DNA of 64,000 nucleotides from Ruegeria sp. THAF33 (GTDB lineage Bacteria; Pseudomonadota; Alphaproteobacteria; Rhodobacterales; Rhodobacteraceae). The stretch is from contig NZ_CP045384.1 in assembly GCF_009363615.1 (NCBI RefSeq), positions 2,230,501 through 2,294,500 of the forward strand, in the 5' to 3' direction. This document shows, in pieces, positions 1-7,637 of the stretch; position 1 is the stretch's first letter; each line of letters begins with the position of its first letter. The notes beneath the pieces are model-generated. The model did not search any database and was not told the origin of the DNA. It saw only the letters and a program-made list of their open reading frames with translations. A program made the position numbers and the translations under genes.

Positions 1-126
1 GTCGAGAAGGCCAAGGTGAACCCGAAACTGGCGGGCTGGTTCGTGGGTCAGGTCATGAAAGCCACCGGCGGCAAGGCGAACCCGAAAGCCGTCAACGAAC
101 TGGTCAGCAAGAAGCTGGGCTCGTAA
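1..126 (+). CDS. gatB: Asp/Glu-tRNA amidotransferase subunit B, C-terminal end (partial)
   Basis: Only the last 41 codons are present; the gene begins before the window. The tail has the small helical GatB/Yqey-type ending ([17 protein letters not shown] followed by NELVSKKL), which in this family contacts the tRNA. GatB is the kinase/tRNA-binding subunit of GatCAB, which converts misacylated Glu-tRNA(Gln) or Asp-tRNA(Asn) to the correct product in the cytoplasm. The call rests on this short tail alone; family fit is good but the catalytic part cannot be seen. A hairpin follows the stop. Confidence 0.75.
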   Translation, partial: VEKAKVNPKLAGWFVGQVMKATGGKANPKAVNELVSKKLGS

Positions 127-140
127 ACCTTTCTTTTTTT

Positions 141-172
141 ACAAGCCTGCCGGCAATCTTTGGCGGGTTTGT
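141..172 (+). terminator. Probable hairpin terminator after gatB
   Basis: An 11-bp stem (141-151 with 162-172, two G-U pairs on the plus-strand RNA) around a 10-nt loop lies 15 bases after the gatB stop. No T-run follows, although a T-rich stretch precedes it, so it may act poorly as an intrinsic terminator in either direction. Confidence 0.4.
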
Positions 173-273
173 ACAATCCGGTTTCTCACGAAATCTCAAG
201 ACTTGGGGTCAAGCCATCGGCTTGACTTCCTGCTTTTCGCGCCCTTTCCTCCGCCACAGAGAGGTGAGGTATT

Positions 274-1530
274 ATGCAAAGCAGATTTGATCAGGAACTC
301 GAAGACCGGCTGGTGCGCTATGCCGCCATCGACAGTCAAAGTGACGAGACATCCCCGACGACCCCGAGCACTCAGATCCAGTTCGACATGCTTAACCTGT
401 TGCGTGATGAGCTGATCCAGATCGGCGCGCAGGATGTTGAGATGACGGGCGACAGTGTTGTCGTCGCGACCATTCCCGGAACGGCGCCGGGGCCGACCGT
501 GGGCTTTCTGGCCCATGTCGATACGGCCCCTCAGTTCAACGCAACCGGCGTCAAGCCGCGGGTGATCAAGGGGTATAACGGTGGCGACATCACCTTTCCG
601 GACAACCCGGATCTGGTTCTTTCTCCGGATGACCACCCCTATCTGGCCGAAAAGATCGGCCACGACCTGATCACCGCGTCGGGCACAACCCTGCTGGGCG
701 CGGACGACAAGGCCGGTGTATCGATCCTGATGACGATGGCGCGGCACCTGATCGAAAATCAGGACATTCCACATGGCCCTATTCGTATCGCGTTCACTCC
801 GGATGAAGAGATCGGCCGGGGCGTCACGGAACAACTTCCCAAGGATCTGGGCGTGGATTTTGCCTATACGCTGGATGGGCAGCAAGTGGGTGAGATCGAG
901 TATGAAAGCTTCTCGGCCGACCGCGCCGTAATCCGGATCGAGGGTGTTTCGATCCATCCCGGCCTGGCCAAGGAAAAGATGGTGAACGCCACGCATCTGG
1001 CGGCAAAGATCGTGCAGACATTGCCTCAGGCCACCATGACGCCGGAAACCACGGACGGGCGCGAAGGCTTCATCCATGTCACTGACATGAACGGCGGATC
1101 ATCCGAGATGGAGATCAAGCTGATCCTGCGTGATTTCGAGATGGACGGGCTGGAGGCGCAACGAAACATCGTGCGGCAGGTCTGCGCCGCCGTGCAGGCC
1201 ACGGAGCCGCGCGCAACCATCACCTGCGACATCAGCCACCAGTACCGCAACATGCGGTATTGGCTAGAAAACGACATGACTCCGGTCGAGCTGGCGCGGG
1301 ATGCGTGTCGCGAACTGGGGGTTGAGCCGCTGTCGGTACCGATCAGGGGCGGCACGGACGGATCCCGCCTGACCGAATTCGGCACCCCCTGCCCCAACAT
1401 CTTCACCGGGATGCAATGCGTTCACGGCCCGTTGGAATGGATTTCAGTGCAGGACATGGCGCTGGCGACGGAATTGTGCCTGTCGGTTGTGGCCAAGGCG
1501 GCACAGGCCGAAGCGAATGATCAGAGCTGA
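274..1530 (+). CDS. pepT: Peptidase T (tripeptide aminopeptidase)
   Basis: A 418-residue M20-family zinc aminopeptidase that removes the N-terminal residue of tripeptides in the cytoplasm. Visible family residues are H81 and D83 in LAHVDTAP, the metal-bridging Asp in LLGADDKAG (about 144), the catalytic Glu pair in TPDEEIGRG (178-179) and a C-terminal His in QCVHGPLEW. The dimerisation insert lies between the two catalytic segments. Length matches PepT (about 410). The ATG is preceded by a GAGGTGAGG ribosome-binding site. It stands alone between gatB and the DUF4177 gene. A general M20 dipeptidase is the only alternative and fits less well. Confidence 0.93.
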   Translation: MQSRFDQELEDRLVRYAAIDSQSDETSPTTPSTQIQFDMLNLLRDELIQIGAQDVEMTGDSVVVATIPGTAPGPTVGFLAHVDTAPQFNATGVKPRVIKGYNGGDITFPDNPDLVLSPDDHPYLAEKIGHDLITASGTTLLGADDKAGVSILMTMARHLIENQDIPHGPIRIAFTPDEEIGRGVTEQLPKDLGVDFAYTLDGQQVGEIEYESFSADRAVIRIEGVSIHPGLAKEKMVNATHLAAKIVQTLPQATMTPETTDGREGFIHVTDMNGGSSEMEIKLILRDFEMDGLEAQRNIVRQVCAAVQATEPRATITCDISHQYRNMRYWLENDMTPVELARDACRELGVEPLSVPIRGGTDGSRLTEFGTPCPNIFTGMQCVHGPLEWISVQDMALATELCLSVVAKAAQAEANDQS

Positions 1531-1610
1531 ATTCCGCCGGATGGGCAAGGGCTCTTTCACCCGGGGGGCAGCGTGTTAAGTTGGCGCGGAAACGCATTTA
1601 GGAACAGTAG

Positions 1611-2030
1611 ATGAAGCGCTACGAATACAAGGTCATCCCCGCCCCGCAAAAAGGTGTCAAAGCCAAAGGCGTGAAAACGGCCGAGGGCCGCTTTGCCGTC
1701 TCGGTCGAGCAACTGCTGAATCAGATGGGTCAGGATGGCTGGGAATACCAGCGGGCCGAGCTGTTGCCCAGCGAGGAACGCTCGGGTCTGACCGGATCGA
1801 CCACGAATTGGCGCAATGTGCTGGTGTTCCGCCGCGTGGTGGAAGAGGAAATCGATGCCTCGTGGGTCGGCGCAGTACCTGAGATGGATGACACCCCGCT
1901 GGCCCAGCCGATTCCGGGTCCCGAAGAGGTACAGGCCCCGAAACCAATTGCCGCAGAGACGGACGAGCCGCCTTTGTCGTTGAAGCGGTCTGATGACGCC
2001 GTTGATGAAAGCTGCCCTTCGAAAACATAG
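1611..2030 (+). CDS. DUF4177 domain protein
   Basis: A 139-residue protein. Residues about 1-75 form the DUF4177 fold (MKRYEYKVI at the start, the LLNQMGQDGWEYQRAELLP block, ending in VLVFRR); the remaining half is acidic, proline-rich and probably disordered. Members of this family have no established function. No signal peptide or membrane segment is visible, so it is expected to be cytoplasmic. The gap to pepT is 80 bases, so co-transcription is possible. Confidence 0.75.
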   Translation: MKRYEYKVIPAPQKGVKAKGVKTAEGRFAVSVEQLLNQMGQDGWEYQRAELLPSEERSGLTGSTTNWRNVLVFRRVVEEEIDASWVGAVPEMDDTPLAQPIPGPEEVQAPKPIAAETDEPPLSLKRSDDAVDESCPSKT

Positions 2031-2226
2031 GCCTGGGGGCTGGTACGACCGCCAGACCAAATGCAATCGACCTGTGGTCTTGTGCAGAACGTCCGTTTTC
2101 TCACTGACGTATCTCGAGGCAATCCGGGTTCGGCCATTGTCTTTATAACCATATTGGAAAGCAAAAAGGGCTACACCCTCGGGTAATCTGTGGCATGTTA
2201 GCCGGATATTCTGGAGGGACATCGAA

Positions 2227-3303
2227 ATGGCTATTCGGCAGACACAAGGGCGGACACGCCTGTATGACAGCATTCTAGACACGGTCGGTGACACGCCCTG
2301 CATTCGGGTCAATCGGATCGCGCCCGAGCATGTGACCGTCTATGTGAAGTTCGAGGCCTTCAACCCGGCAGGCTCGGTCAAGGACAGACTGGCGCTGAAC
2401 ATCATCGAGGCGGCGGAACGTGACGGGCGGCTGAAGCCCGGACAAACCGTTGTCGAAGCGACATCCGGCAACACCGGGATCGGGCTGGCCATGGTGTGTG
2501 CGGCCAAGGGATATCCTCTGGTCGTGACAATGGCCGAGAGCTTCTCGGTCGAACGGCGAAAGCTGATGCGGTTTCTGGGCGCCAAGGTTGTTCTGACCCC
2601 CAAGGCGCAAAAAGGGTTCGGCATGTATACCAAGGCCAAGGAATTGGCCGAGGAAAACGGATGGTTCCTTGCCAGCCAGTTTGAAACTTCTGCCAACGCC
2701 GATATTCACGAAAACACGACGGCGCGCGAAATTCTTGCCGATTTCGAAGGGCAACGGCTGGATTATTGGGTGACGGGCTACGGGACCGGTGGCACCGTTT
2801 CGGGTGTTTCGCGCATACTGCGGAAAGAGCGGCCCGACACCAGGATCATCCTGACCGAACCGGCAAATGCCGCAATCGTATCATCAGGTTACGTCAATAC
2901 GCGCAACGCTGACCATCAGCCGACCGAAAGCCACCCCGATTTCGAGCCCCACCCGATTCAGGGCTGGACACCGGATTTCATCCCCTGGGTTCTTCAGGAA
3001 GCCATCGACAATTCATACTATGACGAGTTGATCCCCATTCCCGGACCCGAAGGGATCGCATGGTCGCGCCGGCTTGCAGCCGAAGAAGGGATATTCACCG
3101 GGATTTCGGGCGGATCGACCTTTGCGGTGGCCATGAAGCTGGCCGAATCCGCGCCGGCAGGCTCTGTCATACTGGTCATGTTGCCGGACACCGGCGAGCG
3201 ATACTTGTCGACCCCCCTGTTCGAGGGAATCGAAGAGGTCATGACACAAGAGGAATACGCCATCTCGGCATCTACGCCGTCCGCGCAGATGGAGGCTAGT
3301 TGA
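2227..3303 (+). CDS. cysK: Cysteine synthase A (O-acetylserine sulfhydrylase)
   Basis: A PLP enzyme that makes L-cysteine from O-acetylserine and sulfide. Lys52 in NPAGSVKDR is the PLP lysine, TSGNTG (79-84) binds the substrate carboxylate, GTGGT (187-191) binds the PLP phosphate, and GISGGSTFA near residue 296 completes the site. At 358 residues it is longer than the usual 310-320; the extra part is around residues 220-255, rich in His, Pro and Trp, seen as part of one cysK branch in marine alphaproteobacteria (from memory of the family). A GGAGG ribosome-binding site lies 10 bases before the ATG. Cystathionine beta-synthase activity cannot be excluded. Confidence 0.88.
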   Translation: MAIRQTQGRTRLYDSILDTVGDTPCIRVNRIAPEHVTVYVKFEAFNPAGSVKDRLALNIIEAAERDGRLKPGQTVVEATSGNTGIGLAMVCAAKGYPLVVTMAESFSVERRKLMRFLGAKVVLTPKAQKGFGMYTKAKELAEENGWFLASQFETSANADIHENTTAREILADFEGQRLDYWVTGYGTGGTVSGVSRILRKERPDTRIILTEPANAAIVSSGYVNTRNADHQPTESHPDFEPHPIQGWTPDFIPWVLQEAIDNSYYDELIPIPGPEGIAWSRRLAAEEGIFTGISGGSTFAVAMKLAESAPAGSVILVMLPDTGERYLSTPLFEGIEEVMTQEEYAISASTPSAQMEAS

Positions 3304-3316
3304 CACGTAAAGGTCT

Positions 3317-3571
3317 TCAGACGCCGATATCCAGGGCCAGCGCGTGGATGCGCGGCACGATGTCGCCCAGCGCCTTGTGTACCGCACGGTGGCAGGCGAC
3401 GCGGGATTTGCCTTCGAATGCGCTGGCGCGGATACGAACGTTGAAGTGGCTTTCACCACCTTCCTGATATCCCGCATGGCCCCTATGGCTTTCGCTGTCG
3501 TCGATCACTTCAAGCTCGCGCGGATCAAAGGCGGCTTGCAGGCGGGTTCGGATCTCGTCGGTCACACTCAT
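3317..3571 (-). CDS. BolA family protein
   Basis: An 84-residue BolA/IbaG-type protein with the conserved ELEVIDDSESHRGHAG block and the FEGKSRVACHRAVHKAL helix. BolA proteins partner with monothiol glutaredoxins, bind [2Fe-2S] clusters through the conserved His and affect iron homeostasis and cell shape. I chose the ATG giving MSVTDEIR; a TTG 18 bases upstream is the alternative. It is convergent with cysK and divergent from the J-domain gene, an arrangement common next to cobST in Rhodobacterales. Confidence 0.88.
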   Translation of the reverse strand: MSVTDEIRTRLQAAFDPRELEVIDDSESHRGHAGYQEGGESHFNVRIRASAFEGKSRVACHRAVHKALGDIVPRIHALALDIGV

Positions 3572-3678
3572 TTTTTTGCTTAGCGGCAAAAATATTGCCG
3601 CACCCCTCTTCTACTTTCGGCTGCTTAGATTAAACTGCTGCCTCCGAGTCGAAAAGACGCGTTCTTGAGGATTAGAGC

Positions 3679-4305
3679 ATGGCGAAATCAGACCCCTTCG
3701 GATTCGATATGTCCGTTTCCAGCGCCAAAAAGAAGAATCCGCGGGGACGCCGGGGCATGTCGGGTGCCTCTGAAACCTCGGTCCGGATCTGTGACCACGA
3801 GGGATGTGAAGAGCCGGGAAAGTTCCGCGCGCCAAAAGCACCGGATGTCCTGGATGATTATTTCTGGTTCTGCCAGCAACACGTGCGGGAATATAACCAG
3901 AAGTGGAATTTCTTTGACGGCACCACCGAAGCCGAGCTGAACGCGCAGCGTTCGAAAGACAAGGTTTGGGAGCGCGAGACCAAGCCGATGGGCGACCCCG
4001 AAGCACGTGCCTGGGCCCGTTTGGGGATCGAGGATCCGCATCAGGTTCTTGGTGCCAACAGCACGCAGAACAAAGGCCGCACGACGGGTGGCGGCGGACG
4101 ACGCCTGCCGCCGACCGAACGCCGTGCGATCGAGATTCTCGAGGCCAATGACAGCTGGACCAAGGCCGAAGTTCGCAAAGCGTACAAGAAGCTGATCAAA
4201 GTGCTGCATCCGGACATGAACGGCGGCGACCGCTCGCAGGAAGAGCAGTTGCAGGAAGTTGTCTGGGCCTGGGATCAGATCAAGGACAGCCGGAACTTCA
4301 AGTAA
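3679..4305 (+). CDS. J-domain (DnaJ-like) protein
   Basis: A 208-residue protein with a J domain at its C-terminal end (about 153-206) containing the HPD motif at 177-179, which stimulates Hsp70 ATPase in the family. The N-terminal part is not DnaJ-like: it has CDHEGC and FCQQH (C38, H40, C43, C65, H68), spaced like a small metal site. There is no G/F region or DnaJ zinc finger, so this is a type III J protein. In relatives it directly precedes cobS; here a two-gene insert separates them. Its client is unknown. Confidence 0.82.
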   Translation: MAKSDPFGFDMSVSSAKKKNPRGRRGMSGASETSVRICDHEGCEEPGKFRAPKAPDVLDDYFWFCQQHVREYNQKWNFFDGTTEAELNAQRSKDKVWERETKPMGDPEARAWARLGIEDPHQVLGANSTQNKGRTTGGGGRRLPPTERRAIEILEANDSWTKAEVRKAYKKLIKVLHPDMNGGDRSQEEQLQEVVWAWDQIKDSRNFK

Positions 4306-4319
4306 GGGCACGGCTTTGC

Positions 4320-5027
4320 TTGCTTTGCGTTCGCGGCGCGCCCTGCCTGAATGGTTGGGTGCCGCAGACGACACAACCTGAAAAAACTGCGCAAGTTCCG
4401 TATGGAACCCTGTTTCATTCCACACGAAAGTGGTGGAGGATTTGGGGCAGGAGTTTCCAGGGATCAAGTTCGTTGCGCACATCCATTTGCCTGTTGCTCG
4501 TCTCGCTAAGCGGGCTCATCGCTGCCAGTTTCATTCCGACTGACGCGGATTGGTTGTTCCTTTTGGCGCTGATTTGCGTGATGGCCAGCACAACCCTGTT
4601 CATACGGGCCTTGTTCAGGTGGCGCCGGGCCAATACATGGATCATCGTGGACGGCTCGAACGTCATGCACTGGAAAGATGGCACGCCGGATCTGGGTACG
4701 TTGAAGAAGGTCCTTGAGACTTTGAAGCGCGCAGGGTTCAAACCGGGCGTCATGTTCGATGCGAATGTCGGGTACAAAGTCGAAGGCCACTATATGGACG
4801 ACCGAAAGCTGAGCCGCGCCCTGGGCCTACGATCCAAGCAGGTCATGGTGGCCCCCAAAGGGACACCTGCGGACCCGCTGATCTTGCAGGCGGCGCGGGA
4901 TAGCAAGGCACGCATCGTCACAAATGACCGGTTTCGGGATTGGGTAGACGAGTTTCCGGATGTGTTGAAAGCTGACCGTCTGGTAAAAGGTGGCTTTCGC
5001 AAAGACGAGCTTTGGTTTTCGCTATAG
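4320..5027 (+). CDS. Membrane-anchored NYN/Zc3h12a-type ribonuclease-like protein
   Basis: Two hydrophobic segments (about residues 54-72 and 80-100) are followed by a soluble domain (about 107-230) with the acidic motifs of NYN/PIN-like nucleases: IIVDGSNVMHW, VMFDANVGY and a late RIVTNDRFRDW. The family generally cleaves RNA with Mg2+; activity here is inferred from these Asp residues. No ATG starts the frame: the TTG at 4320 is the longest option, and a TTG just before the first hydrophobic segment is possible. It lies 14 bases after the J-domain gene. Its base composition is less GC-rich than its neighbours, as is the Hint gene next door. Confidence 0.62.
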   Translation: MLCVRGAPCLNGWVPQTTQPEKTAQVPYGTLFHSTRKWWRIWGRSFQGSSSLRTSICLLLVSLSGLIAASFIPTDADWLFLLALICVMASTTLFIRALFRWRRANTWIIVDGSNVMHWKDGTPDLGTLKKVLETLKRAGFKPGVMFDANVGYKVEGHYMDDRKLSRALGLRSKQVMVAPKGTPADPLILQAARDSKARIVTNDRFRDWVDEFPDVLKADRLVKGGFRKDELWFSL

Positions 5028-5187
5028 TCAAGCGACAGTTGACCCAAGGCACAGATGTGTAAGGCCATCACAACGGTGCTGCACTGAGAAATTGCCTAAG
5101 GCAACTGATCCGAGAGAACACATTTTAAGGGGTTTGTTGAGGCCAGGGATCAAACCAGGGGCGGTTCGGATTACAACTATTCGCGCT

Positions 5188-6075
5188 TTAGTCCGGGTAT
5201 GAGCTTCGCAATGCAATTGCTTCCCGGCGCTTCAAACAACTTAAGCGAGTTTGCTGCGACACTGCGGTGCCGTCACGCAATTCGGGGAACAGTGCGAGCA
5301 GTTCTTCGACGTCTTCACGACAGAAAGACTTCAGCGCTGTGTCGCCCAGAAAAAGACTTTCGCTACGTAGCCCCTGCGAGTGCAATACCGCGTGTCGAGA
5401 GCAGGCAATGTGGTAATATGTGATGTCTTCACCCGTGTGCACCTGCTGAATTGTTCCGTCATTCACCAAGTGGATTGCCGCAACAAAGACCCGATCTTGT
5501 CCGAACAACAACTCGGCGCGCCAGCCTTCCAGCATGATCCGATGTTGCGGGGACACAAAAACATCCTGGTTGGGTTGACCCTTACAAATCGCGTCGCGCC
5601 GAATGCGAACGGGTCTAAATTTCGGTTGCAAAGCCAGTGTTTGTGCACTCAGCACTTTTTTCCCGATCCACAAAATCGGCAGCGTTTTCCCACCTGACAC
5701 GCACACTCTGTCACCGATCATCAGGTTCTCGACCGGGCGTGGACCGGCCTCGGTCTCGATCAGGGTTCCAGCAACAAAACAGGGCGGATTGTTTGGATCA
5801 AGATCTCCGGTTGTGATTTGCCAGTTTCCGGTTGTCATTGGCCCGGTGGGGTTGTTGGTGTCCCAGGCATAGATTTCGGTTCCAACCTGAATAAACTCAC
5901 CAGATTCGCCGGTACCTCTGTAGTTACCTTGTCCGAGATACGTGTAGGGTACGAACGGACCACCGTTGATCGAAATCGTTTGACCCGAGACAGTGGCTGG
6001 ATCGGTCTTGTTTTGGACGATCAAGTCGCCTTGCCCGCTTGTGTTGACCGAATGAAGTAAGACATCAAACGACAT
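5188..6075 (-). CDS. Hint-domain protein (Hint_2 type)
   Basis: About 295 residues from the ATG at 6075 (a TTG at 6126 with GGAGGG just before it would add 17). The first 100 residues are Gly/Thr/Asn-rich and look like a secreted beta-structure. The Hint domain follows, starting PCFVAGTLIETEAG, with the catalytic-type Cys and the conserved ENLMIGDRV, then a long tail with SPQHRIMLEGWRAELLFG. Hint domains self-cleave in hedgehogs and inteins; in alphaproteobacteria this family is abundant, often on exported proteins, and its role is not established. It has no obvious C-extein. The gene is convergent with the NYN gene and A/T-richer than the surroundings, suggesting acquisition. Confidence 0.72.
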   Translation of the reverse strand: MSFDVLLHSVNTSGQGDLIVQNKTDPATVSGQTISINGGPFVPYTYLGQGNYRGTGESGEFIQVGTEIYAWDTNNPTGPMTTGNWQITTGDLDPNNPPCFVAGTLIETEAGPRPVENLMIGDRVCVSGGKTLPILWIGKKVLSAQTLALQPKFRPVRIRRDAICKGQPNQDVFVSPQHRIMLEGWRAELLFGQDRVFVAAIHLVNDGTIQQVHTGEDITYYHIACSRHAVLHSQGLRSESLFLGDTALKSFCREDVEELLALFPELRDGTAVSQQTRLSCLKRREAIALRSSYPD

Positions 6076-6126
6076 ACGTTGTATCCGCCAAGCAGGTTGG
6101 ACCACAAGGGAACTCGCAACGAACAA

Positions 6127-6529
6127 GTTCCCTCCGTGTGTTGACTGAACAGAACACCACGGACCTCACAAACTCACAAAGAACGCCAAAAACCACATCT
6201 AAAAGACATGTTAACGCGCCGAAGCAGCATTTCAATGTTAGTATGTTAATGTTTGCATTTGAACGAGGCACAAAGGTTGTTGCCAGCCTTTCACCGAGGA
6301 CTTCTGGGTTATGCGCAATCGGCCTCAAAGCTTGTTAACGCGAGGTGCCAAATCGTAGCGTGGGTCATCACTCTGGAATGACACCCCACGCGCAACGATA
6401 GGGCCAGTTTGCAAGAAAAACATGCGCACCTCTGGGCACCTTTCGCTTTCCCTTGCCCTTGCCCGCAATATGTTGCACCACACACGGGTTCAAACCCGGT
6501 GAACGGGCCAAAGGATAAGGACTAGGCGC
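6127..6529. other. Intergenic stretch between the Hint gene and cobS
   Basis: About 400 bases, A/T-rich in the first half (several TTAA and TTAAC words between 6200 and 6350) and GC-richer near cobS. It should hold the divergent promoters of the Hint gene and cobS. The only clear structure is a 6-bp inverted repeat with a 2-base loop at 6485-6498. An AAGGA ribosome-binding site stands before the cobS ATG. I found no credible gene or RNA. Confidence 0.5.
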
Positions 6530-7516
6530 ATGGCTGACGGATCGATCGATATCAACGCAAAACCTACCGAGGATATCTCGGTCCGTGACGTGTTCGGCAT
6601 TGACAGCGACATGGCGGTCAAGGGTTTCGCCGAGCGCAGCGACCGGGTGCCGGTGATCGATCATACCTACAAGTTCGATCCGGAAACCACGCTGGCGATT
6701 CTGGCGGGCTTTTCCCATAACCGTCGCGTGATGATCCAAGGCTATCACGGCACCGGCAAATCGACCCACATTGAACAGGTCGCTGCCCGTCTGAACTGGC
6801 CCGCCGTGCGTGTGAACCTCGACAGCCATATCAGCCGGATCGACCTGATCGGCAAGGACGCGATCAAACTGCGCGACGGCAAGCAGGTGACCGAGTTCCA
6901 CGAAGGCATCCTGCCCTGGGCGTTGCGCAACCCGGTTGCCATCGTGTTCGACGAATACGATGCGGGCCGCGCAGACGTGATGTTCGTGATCCAACGTGTG
7001 TTGGAGCATGACGGAAAGCTGACCCTGCTGGATCAGAACGAGATCATCACCCCGAACCCCAACTTCCGCCTGTTTGCCACCGCCAACACGGTCGGTCTGG
7101 GCGACACCACGGGTCTGTATCACGGCACGCAGCAGATCAACCAGGCGCAGATGGACCGCTGGTCGCTGGTGTCGACCCTGAACTATCTGAGCCACGACGC
7201 CGAGACGATGATCGTTCTGTCGAAGGCACCGCATTACAACACCGCCGAGGGACGCAAGACCGTCAGCCAGATGGTCACCGTCGCCGACCTGACACGGACC
7301 GCCTTCATGAATGGCGATCTGTCCACCGTCATGAGTCCGCGGACCGTGATCAACTGGGCTCAGAACGCCGAGATTTTCCGCAACGTGGGCTATGCGTTCC
7401 GCCTGTCCTTCCTGAACAAGTGCGATGAGCTGGAACGCCAGACCGTGGCCGAGTTCTATCAGCGCTGCTTCGATGAGGAGTTGCCTGAAAGCGCCGCGAG
7501 TGCGAGCTTGGGGTAA
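6530..7516 (+). CDS. cobS: Cobaltochelatase subunit CobS
   Basis: A 328-residue AAA+ ATPase of the aerobic cobalamin pathway. With CobT it drives ATP-dependent insertion of Co2+ into hydrogenobyrinic acid a,c-diamide by CobN. The Walker A is GYHGTGKS (71-78), Walker B is VFDEYD (139-144), and the N-terminal extension before the ATPase core is typical of CobS. The MoxR-like alternative is excluded by the adjacent cobT. cobN is not in the window. Start supported by AAGGA eight to twelve bases upstream. Confidence 0.95.
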   Translation: MADGSIDINAKPTEDISVRDVFGIDSDMAVKGFAERSDRVPVIDHTYKFDPETTLAILAGFSHNRRVMIQGYHGTGKSTHIEQVAARLNWPAVRVNLDSHISRIDLIGKDAIKLRDGKQVTEFHEGILPWALRNPVAIVFDEYDAGRADVMFVIQRVLEHDGKLTLLDQNEIITPNPNFRLFATANTVGLGDTTGLYHGTQQINQAQMDRWSLVSTLNYLSHDAETMIVLSKAPHYNTAEGRKTVSQMVTVADLTRTAFMNGDLSTVMSPRTVINWAQNAEIFRNVGYAFRLSFLNKCDELERQTVAEFYQRCFDEELPESAASASLG

Positions 7517-7524
7517 GCACCCGA

Positions 7525-7547
7525 ATTGCGCCCGGAGCGGGCGCAAT
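7525..7547 (+). terminator. Hairpin after cobS
   Basis: A perfect 9-bp inverted repeat (7525-7533 with 7539-7547) around a 5-base loop starts 8 bases after the cobS stop. There is no adjacent T-run; a T5 tract lies at 7563-7567. It may stabilise the cobS 3' end or reduce read-through into cobT. Confidence 0.5.
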
Positions 7548-7578
7548 GCCTCCGGCGGGGATATTTTTGGCCAGATGA
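7548..7578 (+). repeat. Possible Rhodobacterales dispersed intergenic element
   Basis: The run starting GCCTCCGGCGGGGATATTTT and continuing with TGGCCAGATGAA closely resembles a short non-coding word that I recall ending many operons in Rhodobacteraceae genomes. It occurs once in this window, directly after the cobS hairpin. Identification as a repeat is from memory and needs a genome count. Confidence 0.4.
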
Positions 7579-7637
7579 AGACGGATCCGTTACTGTTTTC
7601 GACGCCGGGCAGGCCAGTACTATGAGGGCTTAAGGAC

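Noticed and set aside
6485..6498. CGGGTTCAAACCCG resembles a tRNA T-arm
   Set aside because: No acceptor, D or anticodon arm can be built around it; more likely a chance inverted repeat.
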